Shown: positions 1-11,980, numbered from the stretch's first letter. The stretch: 64,000 nt of DNA from Valencia hispanica (GCA_963556495.2 OY747702.1:17625403-17689402), one strand, 5' to 3'. Numbers and translations: made by a program. The notes: a model not told the origin generated them from the letters alone.

Positions 1-657
1 TTGAAAAAAGAACTTGAAAGAATGACTCAAATGAGGGTCATTGAGCGAGTGGAAGAACCCACAGACTGGGTCAACTCTATCACATGTGTCAAAAAGAAGA
101 ACACAGGTGCCTTAAGAGTTTGCCTTGATCCCAAAGATTTAAACGAAAATATAAAGAGAGTGCATTATCAGATCCCGAAACGGGAAGAGATAATGAGTGA
201 AATGACTGGTGCTAAGTTTTTTAGCAAATTAGATGCCTCTCACGGGTTCTGGCAACTGAGGCTAGACCCAGAAAGCAGTAAGTACACCACCTTTAACACA
301 CCATTTGGACGTTACTGTTTCTTAAGGCTCCCATTTGGCATTAAATCGGCGCCAGAGATCTTCCACAGAGCAATGGAGTCCATGATAGAGGGTCTGGACG
401 GCACCAGAGTTTACATAGATGACCTGGTCGTCTGGGGAAAAACACGACTACAACATGATGAAAGACTGGAGAAACTCTTACAGAGAGTTAAAGAGCATGG
501 ACTGAAACTGAATAGAGACAAGTGTCTCTTTGGTGTCAAAGAGATGATAATTTTTTTTTGGGAGACAAAATCACAAGTGAAGGTGTGGAACCTGATCAGT
601 AAAAAGTGCAAGCCATATTGGATATGCCGGCCCCCACTGACAAAAAAGGTGTCCTGA
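1..657 (+). pseudogene. gypsy reverse transcriptase fragment
   Basis: The frame is open from the window edge. It carries the gypsy-type RT blocks in order: FSKLDASHGFWQ (motif A, first catalytic Asp), LPFGIKSAPEIF (motif B) and YIDDLVVWG (motif C, the Asp pair). In the full element these copy the RNA genome into DNA in a cytoplasmic particle. The frame runs into unrelated residues after a poly-T run near 550 and stops at 657, while the next pol segment continues in another frame from about 606. This indicates an indel in the RT thumb or connection region. Confidence 0.88.
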
Positions 658-1064
658 GAGCCATGGGGATGATCAACTTCCTGAGCAAGTTCATTCCTAA
701 TCTTACCACCAAGACAACATGCCTCAGGGAGTTTCTACATAACAACACAGTATTTAAATGGACTTCTCGACATGAGAAAGAGTGGGAAAATTTAAAGGAC
801 ACTGTAACTACAGAGCCAGTCCTCACATTCTTTGACCTATCAAAACCCACAAAGATCTCTACTGATGCCTCAAAAAATGGTCTGGGAGCAGCACTGCTAC
901 AAATGAATGAGGACAAATGGCATCCTGTGGCATATGCGTCTAGATCGATGACAGCGACCGAGCAACGCTATGCTCAAATTGAGAAAGAGACTTTGGGTTT
1001 AGTGTTAGGGTGTGGAAAGTTTCAGTTATGTGTATGGACTGCCAACCTTTACAGCAGAGACTGA
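606..1064 (+). pseudogene. gypsy RT connection and RNase H, N-terminal part
   Basis: This is the continuation of pol in the third frame. It includes the post-RT segment ([20 protein letters not shown]) and the start of RNase H ([17 protein letters not shown], with the first catalytic Asp; then [19 protein letters not shown]). RNase H removes the RNA strand during reverse transcription. The frame is lost at about 1015-1060, just before the conserved TDHKPL block, which continues in frame 1. It is a broken coding segment. Confidence 0.82.
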
Positions 1065-1545
1065 CCACAAACCGCTCATCACAATCAGAAAAAAGAACCT
1101 TAACGACATGTCACCCAGAATTCAGCGCATGATGATGGCTTTGCAGCGCAACGACTTTGAACTTATTTACACACCAGGGAAATATATTGTACTGGCAGAT
1201 GCTTTATCTCGAGCACCAGCGCCAAACAGTGACATGCCGGTCACCCCAGTGACAGATGATGCTGAAACACACATCAACATGGTGACTGCTTCACTCCCAG
1301 CATCAGATGTTATGCTACAGCAAATTATACAGGAGACAGCAAAAGATCCTCCGCTGCAGAAAGTGATCCAACATATCCAAACGGATGGTCAAGAGGAGTC
1401 TGCCCAGGGTTCTACCCTGTGCGTGCAGAATTGTGTGTGGCGGATGGGCTGCTACTTCGATAAAACCGGATTGTCATCCCACAATCCATGCGTCAGGACA
1501 TGCTTCAGCGAATTCATGAGGGACATCTGGGCATGGAAAATGTAA
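1012..1545 (+). pseudogene. gypsy RNase H C-terminal part and linker
   Basis: Frame 1 resumes with the RNase H block [12 protein letters not shown], then the end-of-domain motif ADALSRAP at about 1197-1220, then a linker towards integrase. Near 1500-1545 the frame shifts again: the expected integrase zinc-binding His residues are encoded around 1516-1530 in a different frame from the stop at 1545. Confidence 0.8.
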
Positions 1546-1600
1546 AAGGAGAGCAAGAGAAGCAGTTTACTGCCCGGGCATTTACAAAGACATCGAGGAG

Positions 1601-2560
1601 ATGATACAGCAGTGTGAAACGTGTCTCAAACATCACTACAAAAAAACAAGAGAGCCGATGCTGATCGCAGACCCACCCACTGCACCGTGGCAAAAAGTGG
1701 GCACAGATTTGTTTCATCTACATGGAAAGGACTATCTTCTAGTGATGGACTATAATTCTAACTATCCGGAAGTTGCACAACTGTCCAGTACATCAGCACA
1801 GTCTGTCATTACACACATGAAAGGTTTTTTTGCCAGACACGGAATTCCGCGATGTGTTGTCAGTGACAATGGTCCACAATATGACTCTGGGGAGTTCAGT
1901 GAGTTTGCACAGGTGTATGGATTTCAACATGTCACCTCTAGCCCGTTGTATCCACCGGCTAATGGACAAGCTGAAAAAGGGGTCCAAATTGTAAAGAGAC
2001 TGTTGAAAAAGGCAAAAGACTGTAAAGCTGACCCCTACCTGGCTTTTCTAAGGAACAGGTCTGCAGCTCTGGAGTGTGGTCCATCTCCTGCTGAGCTACT
2101 CATGCATCACAAGCTGCGCACCACACTTCCCCACATTTCAAGACACAAGGACAACAAAGACACAGATGGACTGACTGACAAACGAATGAGACTCAAGTAC
2201 AGACAGAAAATGAACTATGATAAAACAGCAAGGCAACTGGAACCTCTTCAGGAAAGGGATGTTGTGAGGATTGAGGGTCCTGAGTTCTGGGACAGAAAAG
2301 CCACAGTCTTCAGTGAAGTAGGTCCCAGGTCTTTAGTGGTTGAGACAGAGAACGGACAGGTATTAAGGAGAAACAGGAGGAGTCTGTTAAAGACTCAGGA
2401 CATTGAGAATCAAGCTGAGGAGACTGGAGCTGATAAGCCAGAGGGTGCTACTCCAGATGTGCACCACAGTGAGCCTCCTTCACCTGCCTCAATGACTGTG
2501 ATACTCAGAAGGTCTTACAGACCGAGGAAGCCCCCTGGGAGGCTCATAGAACAAGAGTGA
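1601..2560 (+). pseudogene. gypsy integrase (zinc-finger end, DDE core, C-terminus)
   Basis: This frame begins inside the HHCC zinc finger (CETCLKHH supplies the Cys pair; the His pair lies upstream, about 1516-1530, beyond a frame break). The catalytic core shows VGTDLFHLHGKDYLL (first Asp), VVSDNGPQYDSGEF (second Asp) and PPANGQAEKGVQIVK (Glu), so the DDE triad is intact. The C-terminal part is rich in basic and Pro residues. Integrase inserts the retrotransposon DNA into the chromosome. The core frame itself is open for 319 codons, but it is disconnected from upstream pol. Confidence 0.88.
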
Positions 2561-2856
2561 ACTGTTCAACTAATATAAAGGGAAAGAAAGTTGTTGACAC
2601 TAGGCACTGTTACATAAAGTAAAAAAAAAAAAGTTCATTCTTGTATTGAATTTGATATGTAATAATGTGTTATTAACTTTTACAGTTGTGTAATTGTGAA
2701 GAACAATTCAGTGTTGGATATTTATTGTATTTGATCCAGATAATTAATGGTGTTTTGACATACATATAGAGTCTATGGGCTAGACGACATTTTGTGTTAC
2801 ACTGAGTTGAAGTTATGGTATATGTTCATGTTGTGTTTGCCTGTTTAGAAGGGGGA

Positions 2857-3049
2857 TGTAATGATATATGGTTACAGACAGTCACCCATAGGTGGCAGTA
2901 TAACCTCAAGGGATCTGTGGCAGACTGAATGTGTGTACAGGAGCAGAAGGAGAGTTGTAGCACGAGACCACAGTGATTAAATAAACAACTAGCTGAAGCT
3001 AGTATGAAGTTCAAGTGAAGCTTTATTTCATGAGTATATGAACATTACA
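2857..3049 (+). repeat. 3' LTR of the gypsy element
   Basis: The LTR is bounded by a perfect 7-bp inverted terminal pair, TGTAATG at the start and CATTACA at the end, and is preceded by a polypurine tract (GAAGGGGGA). It is 193 bp long and contains AATAAA at about 2977. The 5' LTR is outside the window, so length and identity cannot be confirmed by comparison. Confidence 0.75.
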
Positions 3050-3769
3050 ATGAGGAATCCTTCTTTGCATCATCATCTCCAGAGGTTCCACAGTCATCCC
3101 CAGAACAGAACCAGCCTTCTTTATCAGGTTGCTTATATAAGTCCAGGTTGTACAGGTTGCCTGTATAAGTCCCTGAGAGTCTCCAGGCTAGTCTGATGTC
3201 CAAGTGAACACCGAGGTATTTATACTCCTCAAAAACTTCCACTTCTTCTCCCATGATGCAAACAGTGTGTGACTTCAGCATGTTTTATCTGAAATCTATA
3301 ATCATCTCCTTTGTTTTGTTCACATTCAAGGTGAGACGATTGTTTCCACACCATGTCACAAAGCGGTCCACCAGCTCTCTGTATTCAGCTTCTTGTCCAT
3401 CTCTGATACACCCGACAATTGCAGAGTCCTCTTAGTATTTCTGCAGATGACAGGTCTCTGATTTGTACTAGAAGTCTGAGGTGTACAGAGCGAAAAGGAA
3501 TGGTGAGAGTACGGTCCCCTGTGGTGCTCCTGTGCTGCTGACCACCTGGTTTGATACACAATCCTTTAGTCTCACAAACTGGTCTATTTGTCGGGTAGTA
3601 ATTAATTTGGGCGATTATTGAGGGCTCCACTTGTGTCTTCTGGAGTTTCTGAAAAGCAATTCAGGCTGAATTGTGTAATTGAGCAAAGAATATGATCCTC
3701 ACAGTGCTGCCTACTTTGTCATAATGACAGTGGGTTGGTTCAAGTAGGTAGATGATGGCATCTTCAACT

Positions 3770-4057
3770 CTAACTCCACGGCGTTAGGCAAACTGCAGCG
3801 GGTCCTGACGTTCTTGTTTGCTTACTTTGGTGGGCCAACAGGAGTCTCTCCAGGACCTTCATGATGTGGGATGTCAGGGCAACAGGTCTATAGACGTTGA
3901 GGACTGATGGGTGAGTTTTCTTTGGTACTGGAACAAGGCAGGATGTCCTCCACAACACTGGCACCTTCTCCTGGGTTAGGCTAAGGTTGAGGAGGTGCTG
4001 CACAATCCCACAGAGTTGCTCTGCACAGGCCTTCAGGGGATGACACCATCTAGGCAT
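3770..4057 (-). pseudogene. LINE reverse transcriptase fragment (fingers/palm)
   Basis: The 95-codon segment contains PVLWRTSCLVPVPKK followed by YRPVALTSHIMKVLERLLL. This is the conserved N-terminal RT block of jockey/CR1-type LINEs. It is flanked by stops and frame changes on both sides and is part of the decayed element above. Confidence 0.8.
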
Positions 4058-5064
4058 GCATCCTTGGTCAGGTTTAGTTTCTCCAGCTCAGCTGCCTCTT
4101 TTTACTTCACCTGACTTCTAAAGACAGACAAGTGGGATGGGGAGGTAAAGGAAGCAGCTCCATCTCCTGACTTGGTTGAAGACAAACTTATGGAAGCAGA
4201 GGAGTCCATGCCTGAAGGGAGAAGTTAAAACATCCGAGCTGTGAAAGGAAAGCTGTGGGTGAGAGGATGGTGGGATGTATGTTTGGCTGGGGACAGGAGA
4301 GGAGGATGCTGAGCTTGTTCCTGAACTGAACCTCTTGAAGAATGTGTTCAGTTCATTGGCTCTGTCCAGACTTCCATCTATCCAATTCTTGTGCTTCAAG
4401 CCTGTAATCTTCTTCATTCCTGACCAGACATCTGATATTGTCCCTCTGTAGTTTGCACTCCAGCTTCTTCCTGTATGACTCCTTGCTGTCTCTGATTTTA
4501 ACTTTAAGTTGCTTCTGTATACTCCTCAATAATTCCCTGTCTCCCTCCTTGAAGGCTCTTTTTGTTTAACAGTTCATTCAGGTCACTGGTGATCCAGAGT
4601 TTGTTATTAGGGAAGCTTCTCACTGTTCTGGTGGGGATGATGTTGTCGTTAATGTAGTCAGTGACAAACTCATAGAAGTAATGTCTTCTCCATGTGCTTG
4701 GGAAAGAGTCATCCAGTTTTTAGCCACAAAACAACCCTGCGGGCTTCTTTAGCTTCCTGTGACAATTTTCTCACAATTCACTTTGTCACAGGTTGCCTCT
4801 GACCAAGGATTTTATATTCTGAGCGAAGAAAAACAAGATTGTGATCCGATTGTCCCAGAGAAGGTCTTGCTTTGGACATGTATGAATCCTTTACATTTGC
4901 ATAAAAACAAATCCAACGTCTTGTTTTCTCTGGTAGAGCAGCTGACAACTTGAAATGTTGGAAGTGTAGCAGAGAGCAAGGCATGATTAAAATCATCAGA
5001 TATTGCCACAAATGCATTGGGGTGTTGGGTCTTCAGCTTGGTGACAGCGGAACTGATGACATCA

Positions 5065-5405
5065 TCACATGCATTGTCGGCAACAGCTGACACTAGTTAA
5101 CATAATAGCACTGGTGAACTCTCTTGGTAAATAATATGGACAAAAGCCCAGTGCTAAGAGCGCAATATCTGGGCTGCAGAGACACTTCACAATAACATGT
5201 CCTTGATTACACCATCTGTTGTCACCAAGCACTGTTACACCACCTCCATTTCTTTTCCTCCTCCTCTTCAGATCTCTATCCACTTCTATAGTATCGAGTC
5301 CTGGCAGAGAGACGTTGGGGATATGATTTATGAGCCATGTCTCAGTGAAATACATAATACTGCACTCCCGATACTCTGCCTGAGTCCTTGTAAATGGCCA
5401 GTACT
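5065..5405 (-). pseudogene. LINE apurinic-type endonuclease fragment
   Basis: The segment has the endonuclease core pattern: the catalytic-Glu motif FTETWL, the GGGVTVL block, and the strand that leads to FCPYYLPREF. In an active LINE the endonuclease nicks the target and primes reverse transcription. The 5' end of the LINE seems truncated close to 5405, where a different repeat begins. Confidence 0.72.
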
Positions 5406-5407
5406 TG

Positions 5408-5735
5408 TATAGCACTTTCTTTAGTCCAGAGTACCCCAAAGAGCTTTACACTACATTCAGTCATTCACCCATTCACGCACAAATTCAGACACTGGTGATG
5501 GTAAGCTATTGTGGCCACAGCAGCCCTGGGGCACACTGACAGAAGCAAGGCTACCAAACACTGGCACCACTGGGCCCTATGACAACCACCAGCAGGCAGG
5601 GCGGGTGAAGTGTCTTGCCTAAGGACACAACGACCGAGACAAAGTAGGGGTTTGAACAGGCAGCCCTCCAGTTACAGGACAAGCTCCTACCTCCTCCTCT
5701 AGCCAGTGAGCTCATATTGCCCCTTACGATCAAAG
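5408..5735. repeat. Dispersed teleost repeat ('tgtatagcac...cattcaccca' family)
   Basis: The sequence starts with a 'ttgtatagcactttc' motif, then 'cattcagtcattcaccc', 'cactggtgatggtaagc' and 'gtcttgcctaaggacac'. The first part recurs at 57061-57165, so this is a dispersed family. I recognise it as common in fish genomes but cannot assign a class. No coding content is supported. Confidence 0.6.
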
Positions 5736-6054
5736 AGATGATTTGAACTTCCTCCTTCTGTGTCCCCTTTTTTCTTCCAGCCCTGCATCAACGACGCTTC
5801 CTTTTCAACTCATCAGGGATTTGTGGTTTCAGTTGAGGTATTATTTCAGCTTTGGAATGTTTATCAGCTGCTGTCGGCTGTAAACCACCTTGTTGCTAAG
5901 GTTATGCATTATAAGAAATTATAAAAAAAGTTTCAAAAAAAAATGTCAACAGTAAAAACCCTTCCAACTTCACAGCACCAAAAACTAGAAAGAACACCGG
6001 CAAAAAAAATGCAATCTTCCTTTGAGAAAACAGAGGAACTGACGTTCAACAAAG

Positions 6055-6365
6055 CAAAACTCTAAAGCCGTTTTCAGACAGAAGTTCTGGAATATTTGCA
6101 GACAATTCCATCCGGTCTTTAACCGGAGTTGTATTTTCAAACACACCTCTTTTGTCCGGAACACTGCCTTTCGGCTGCTTTCACACAGCAAGAAATGTAG
6201 CGGAGGATCGTGATGAATGTCTGGGGGGCGCAGATACCCTTTACCGTAAAATTACCGGTAAAGGGTATCTGGACAAAGTCCGGAAGATTGCTTTCAGACT
6301 CAAAAGCGAAACAGACGAAGTCCGGAAAATTACCGTTTTTCATGGCCTGTTTGAAAGGGGCTTAT
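6055..6365. repeat. Foldback/MITE-like repeat with central hairpin
   Basis: This block has a perfect 15-bp inverted repeat at its centre (arms 6232-6246 and 6256-6270, 9-nt loop) and repeated 'gtccgga' motifs on both sides. It looks like a miniature inverted-repeat element. Terminal repeats and a target duplication could not be fixed by eye, so the borders are approximate. Confidence 0.45.
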
Positions 6366-6369
6366 ATGT

Positions 6370-8926
6370 AGTTAACAGATCCACTCCAACATGCAGGCAC
6401 CCAAAGCAGTTCAATTCTAGAATTCAGTATGTATACACCAGAGGTCACTTTATAATTTTTTGTTGTCTGTCATTTTGACTGATGAGGTAAAAAAAAAAAA
6501 AATCAGGTCATAATCCATTTTCACCTGTCAATTTTTACATGATGTTAATGGACAATTCAGTAGTATTTCATTTTTATTAATTTTAATCAATATTCAATCA
6601 AAATGAACCAAACAGAGTATCTATATAGTGCCATCATACATTGAGCAGATTAATAGGCTACATGTATTAATTATGAACATTTCACCTGCTGTGCCCTGAA
6701 CGCTTGGCATGGAGCAGAACTGCACTCCGCCTGTGCATAATGGAGGCTGAATCTGTGCACGGTTGCTATACTGGAGACGGGAAAGTTTTAAAATCAGGGA
6801 GCGTTTATCTAATTGCAGTGACCAGAATTCGGCAATACTCTCTGAACGAGGGCTTTTTTCATTGCGTCAGCAGGAGGAAATAAGACAGCGTGCACTCTTT
6901 CTGCATCAGTAGTTAGGCTGCAGCGACCTGTCACCACCTCCATAACTCTTCAACGTGCTGTCAGTTCCAGGATAGCGAGATGCATTGGATTCGATGTTCA
7001 TGTCTGAGATGATTCTCAGATGATCTCATTAAAAACTTACTTTGTATGATTAGTTACATTAACTCTGCAAACTTGCAAATGAAGTCTCCAAACAAACCCG
7101 TCAGTCTTGCGTTTGAGGTGGGGTAGGGTGGATGGCATGGTAGGGTGGAGGGTGGGGTTGGGGGATGTTGGGAGCATAACAGAGGGTGTCCGCTGAGGGC
7201 ACCAAACAGGCTAGGCCCCTGCATGATGGTAAAAGTTACAGAATTGGAAGCACACAAGAAAAAAATTTATTGTGGAAATTCTGGATTTATCACAGCTGAT
7301 TTCCTCATTGAAGGATTTCCCAATGATATGGGTATATCATGATTATAACATTGTGCAGCCCTTTTACTCAACATGAAAATTATTGAAAGTACATTTTTGA
7401 GCATTTACTGTAAAACTATCTTTCAACAATGCTGGAACCAAAGTTTGATGTCAGTCTGAACCTATAAAGGATAGAAAAGGTGATCAATTCCTGCTGCTTT
7501 GATGGTGAATTCACTGCAGCTTTATGAGGTGATGCATATATTGCATATATTGATGTGAAGACATATATTCTCGTTTTGTCTTCTGCATTACTCAGCCTGT
7601 ACTGATGTCAATGAAAGAAGTCTTGCTGGATTTTAGAATTCTGGGTTTTGCAACAACAATTTTTGTGATAGCATGTTAACAAGCATTTTCAGCAAGCAGC
7701 AAGTTTCCTTCATCCACCCTATGTGCGTAAAAAGATGTACACACAGAGATTTAAATAGGACTCAAGCACCCAGTTTTGAAAACAAAAAGGAGTTCCGGTG
7801 AAAATCCTCCTTTTCCGTGCCTCCCCCTCTATGCCATGCGGGTGCCTGCAGATCAGTGGAGGCTGAGGTAATAATGTGCCAAGCTGTGTTGAGGAGTTGT
7901 TCGCAAGATTGGCTCTTGAGAGGCATCAGTGACAAGGGGTCTGATTGATGGTTTGGTAAACAAACGTCAAGGGAGTCTGCCAGCTTCCATGCGGGATGCA
8001 CAGGATAAAGAGACAGAGGCAGAAAGATTAATTTGGAAGTAGGCGTCGGGGGGGAGGGTGCGTATATGGGTGGGGGGTCTCGGATTGTGAATGTATCAGA
8101 GAATGCCTGATAACTGGCATGTCAAAAGATTGCTGGGTGGCTTTTGTCAAGTTGGAGGGTTTATCTTAATAACAAAGGGGAAAGACAATAGATTTCCAGC
8201 CTGAAACAATGCACACATAAAGAAAGTTAATCTACCTGGAGATGCAACGCAGTGACAGACTGGATGATTAATAACCGTGGAATCAAACAGAGGACAGCTT
8301 CTGTAAACTGCTGACACCCATCAAGGTTTAGGGGTGCAGCCTAATGAGCAAAATAGGCAATAAAGCTGTCAAACGACACCTTTTGTATGCAAACTGACGG
8401 GCTTAATATCTCAAATCAATACCAACAAAAGACTCCTGACAGATAAGATCAAGTTAATTTCAGACTGCGGGGGTTGAATTATTAAACTTTACGTGAGGTG
8501 AGCCTGGTCGCGGTGGAGAAGAAGCTGGGATTTGGCAATTATTTCCTGCAAAACAGACAGATTCATCTGCGCATTTTGTCGTGTTGCAGATGATAAATGT
8601 GTTTCATTACACAAGTTCCACAGCAGTGAAGGGGGAAAGGGACAGGATTCCCACTGGAGTTTCAGAAATAATAAAAATCACACGGTCTAAATATAAAGCC
8701 TTTCTTGTGACTGACAGATCAGTTGGGAATAAGCTTCCTCCGTCTCTCCTCTTGCTTAAGGCTCAGCTTTAGTTCTCCTCCCGCTGCTGTTCGTTGTTTT
8801 CTTCCTTCTTCTCTTTCAGCTGTGCAGTTTGGTTGTGAACTTGCTTTCCCTTCTCCCACCTTAAGTTTAATAGCTACTGGGCAATGCAAGAAGCTTTCTA
8901 TCAGATTTTCATTGGTTAGTCACTTT

Positions 8927-8930
<4 letters not shown>
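6370..8930. other. No gene found; unannotated DNA
   Basis: No exon-like frame, RNA gene or clear transposon was recognised. There are G-rich runs at about 7117-7165 and 8049-8075. Part of 8200-8560 is complex, non-repetitive sequence and could hold intronic regulatory DNA of gpc3, since gpc3 exon 1 lies to the right on the minus strand and its remaining exons must lie further left. Confidence 0.4.

Positions 8931-9001
<71 letters not shown>
8931..9001. repeat. (TA)n microsatellite
   Basis: About 35 uninterrupted TA units are followed by a short (CATA)n-like tail. Apparent frames encoding Tyr-Ile repeats across it are artefacts. Confidence 0.97.
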
Positions 9002-9011
<10 letters not shown>

Positions 9012-9014
9012 ATA

Positions 9015-9200
9015 CATAGCGGCTGTTAAAATTAACACGTTAGAGCGGGTCGCTTATTTTGTAGAATGAACGCAATTAGTTGTTTTTTTTACGCAATTAA
9101 CGCATGCACAATTTGACCCGAGCATTTTATCTTACAATTCAGCCTGCGCTGTGTTCAGTCCTCCTGACGTAAACAGCATGGCAGACTCGAACTGCATCCA
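9015..9200. repeat. Possible hAT-like fragment with 'attaacgc' motifs
   Basis: The segment directly after the TA array has repeated 'aattaac(a/g)c' motifs, as at the ends of some fish hAT elements that abut TA microsatellites. No second terminus or target duplication was found. Confidence 0.3.
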
Positions 9201-10056
9201 CAGTTCCATGTGAATGCCTCTTCTCTGTCGCCGGCCGGATAGAGGGATTATTGATCTGCATCACTCCCTGCTCTACTGCACGTTTAGTCAGCAGAAAGAA
9301 ACACGATCAGGTGTAAACAATCAGAAGAAGCGATTGGAAAGAGAAGAAGATTAAAAATGCAACAATCTGAAGTGATAACTTCAGATCAGGTAAGCCCTGG
9401 AGTTACGTAAAGGTTCGGTCCCACACTATTTGTGCCCATGATGATAAGCAAATAATCCCTCTATTGTTCAGAAGAATACAATTCACATAAAAATTGCTTT
9501 ATTGATCCCAGAAGGTAAATAAGTGGTGTTGTAGCTCATACTATTTAATTCTTCAAGGAGTTGTTGTAGATCCTGATGGCTGTGGGCAGGAACAATTTCC
9601 TGTAGCAAGCTGTGTTGCAGCAAAACTGTTGAAGCCTTTGACTGAAAAAATTCTGTGGTTATAGGATACTCCCATGAAGAGGATACTCGGGGTTGTCCAA
9701 TATTAATAAGAAAAGGTCAGCTTTATGTTCAGAAAATGTTAACCAGTTAGTTTTCCTTAGCAACTGGCTAAAAGTTAAATAGGGTAAAAGGGCCACGTGT
9801 AAATGTGATTGTGGAGTTCAAAACAAAAGTTCCATGGATCTCTCCTGTATTTCCTTTCTTTTTTAAGAGCAAAAGCATCCGGTTTTGTCCTTTATGTACT
9901 CCAAAAAGTTGTCGTTTTTCAGTCGCATTTTTCATCAATCAACAAAAAAGCAGTGAATGAACAGAAGAACAATCTAAATCAAATCAGTATTTGGTGTTAC
10001 TACCTTTTTCCCTCAAATCAGTATCAATTCTTATAGGTACACTTGTACCTATTTCT

Positions 10057-10690
10057 TTCACCTGATATTTTTCTTTTAAAAACATTCCTCCTTTTCTGGT
10101 AGAAACATTATTTTTGTGGGCAACTGTATTCTCTGGTTTTGAATGCCGTGCAGCTGGAAGGATTTTTGCCGATACTTTTTTTGGGGGACATTTGTTATGA
10201 TGCATAACCATGGCAACAATGTGGTTTACAACTGGGAGCAGCTGATTCACATCACAAAAGCTCAAATTATACCTCAACTGCGGCCACAAAACCCTGATGA
10301 GTTGAAAAGGATACGCCAAGGATCCAGAGCAGGGATTAAGAGGAGAGAGAAAAGGAGGAATTTCAAACCATCCCCATCAATCATATTGGGGAATGTGAGA
10401 TCATTGGCAAACAGGTTGGATGCTGAGGACCCTCTGGAGATTAGTGTGCAAAAAAGGATTCTTCATTAAATGAACATTATGGAAAACCCTGAGCATCCTC
10501 TACATCAGTCTGTCATACAGCTACAAAGACGCTTCAGTCAGGGGCTTCTTCAGATCTGCAGAACACTACAGGAGATCATCCCTACCCACAGACCTCAGCA
10601 TCTGCAACAAATCTTTAAAGAAACTTACCCTTGAGTTACAACAACATTTAATTTCCCTTTGGGATAAATAAAGTAATTTTTAATTGAATT
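10057..10690 (+). mobile_element. Internally deleted LINE derivative, copy 1
   Basis: The first part reads like the start of a LINE protein (upstream leader, then SIILGNVRSLANRLDAE, the beginning of the endonuclease). It then jumps to the C-terminal end of RT (DPLEISVQKRILH, then PEHPLHQS and FSQGLLQ) and a 3' end 'ccctttgggataaataaagtaatt'. The endonuclease core and RT palm are absent. Copy 2 at 29995-30527 shares head and tail but has a larger deletion. The tail matches the LINE at 3050-5405. Confidence 0.75.
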
Positions 10691-11154
10691 GTACAAAGTC
10701 AGGGATTTTGTAGGATTATAAGTGAGGTGTATGATCAACCAATTATACCAAACAGGTGCTATTGATCATCAATCTCACATGCAGGTTCAAAACTGCAACA
10801 GAAACAGCTGTGTAGGAGGCTTAAAACTGGATGCGGAACAGACAAACTCTTCTACCAATATGAGGTTGTGGAAGATAGTTTCTTGTCATGGCAAGGTTGA
10901 ACACAGCAACAAGACACAAGGTAGTTATGTTGCACCAGCAGTCTCTCCCAGACAAAGATTTCAAAGCAGACTGGGGTTTCAAGATGTGTTGTTCAAGCTC
11001 CTTTAAAGAAACACTATAATCTGACACAGTCCCTGACTTTGTGCAAGTGTACCTACAAGAATTGATGCTGGTTTGAAGGCAAAAGGTAGTAACACCAAAT
11101 ATTGATTTGATATAGATTTTGCTTTTGTTTGCTCACTTTGCATTTTGTAACTTG

Positions 11155-11980
11155 TAGGCATGGGCCGGTATGAGATTCTGACGGTATGATAACCGTAGGC
11201 AAAAATATCACGGTTTCACGGTATTATGATTACAGCTCTAAAATGTGTATTTTGAATGTCTGTATTTTCTTTTTCTTAAAGGAAAAAAACACTTTTTAGT
11301 GAGGCAGATATGGTAACTAACTAGCATGCTAAGATAAATCATCATTAGCATCCTAGTTACCATACTATCTGCCTCAATTACAAAAAAGTTACTAAGGATA
11401 GGGATGAAGAAAAGATAAGGTAATTACCATATCTGCCAAGGTAACAAGCTCATTTCAATAATGTCGGACGCTAATACGCTCGTTCATTTCAAGACAGCAT
11501 TAACTTTACCTTGAATTTAGCATACAACGATGGGTGGTGCTCCTGAACATGCGCAATCATATTCGACGTATTGCCTCCTCGGACTGCCACTGTTCTCAAG
11601 CACGTTTTGCACGTCGGGCGACCTCTTCTTCCAAGCCGTGACCGTCTGTCTTTTTACAGTAGCCGAAGTATTCCCAAACATCCGCTTAGAGACGGTGGAA
11701 AAAGTTCTGTCATTACACAGCCTGCAGCGCAGCCCGCTTGTCACTCACAAGTAAACAAACGCAAGTGTGCAGGGAGGGGAGTGGAGGGGGGAGGAAGGGT
11801 GCGGGGCACGCTTTACGCTGCAGCTTCATGAGGGATGTTTACTTTCTCCCTGAGGAGACGCACATGAAAAAAAAAACGCTTAAACCGCCGGGACGGTATG
11901 ATGGATAATTTGAGTGGTTTTGAAACCTTGACTTTTTCATACCGCGGTATACCTTGAAACCAGTAACCGGCCCATGCCTA
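11155..11980. mobile_element. Non-autonomous hAT element
   Basis: Inverted termini TAGGCATGGGCCGGT...ACCGGCCCATGCCTA bound 826 bp. The flanks are gtaacttg (11147-11154) and gtaatttg (11981-11988), an 8-bp target duplication with one mismatch, as expected for hAT. Inside is an imperfect palindrome around 11301-11375. A 75-codon minus-strand frame (11517-11744) has paired Cys residues but no recognisable transposase domain. Confidence 0.82.

Larger units (their letters stand above)
1..3049 (+). mobile_element. Ty3/gypsy LTR retrotransposon, 3' part
   Basis: The left edge of the window cuts this element inside pol. The order seen is reverse transcriptase, RNase H, integrase, a short untranslated stretch, a purine-rich tract (about 2848-2856) and one LTR. 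RT before integrase is the Ty3/gypsy order. Gag, protease and the 5' LTR would lie to the left. The pol reading frame is broken at about 610-650, 1015-1060 and 1545-1600, so this copy cannot make a functional polyprotein. No envelope-like frame follows integrase. The element sits inside a minus-strand LINE that resumes at 3050. No 5' target-site duplication can be checked because that end is outside the window. Confidence 0.9.
3050..5405 (-). mobile_element. Decayed non-LTR retrotransposon (jockey/CR1-like LINE)
   Basis: Read on the minus strand, the endonuclease comes first (about 5405-4750) and reverse transcriptase last (about 4060-3050). Several frameshifts and internal deletions are visible. 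Endonuclease residues such as FTETWL and KRNGGGV are recognisable, as are RT blocks RPVALTSHIMK, STGAPQGTVLSP and EEYKYLGVHLD. A deletion joins the RT thumb to the C-terminal PLEMMMQRRILH region. The element is cut at 3050 by the gypsy LTR and truncated at the 5' end near 5405. The same C-terminal region occurs in the short derivatives at 10.06-10.69 kb and 29.99-30.53 kb, so all three belong to one LINE family. Confidence 0.82.

Noticed and set aside
1..3049. Endogenous retrovirus with an envelope gene
   Set aside because: Domain order is gypsy and no envelope-like frame lies between integrase and the LTR.
8723..9019. 98-codon frame ending in Tyr-Ile repeats
   Set aside because: It runs through the (TA)n microsatellite; no domain.
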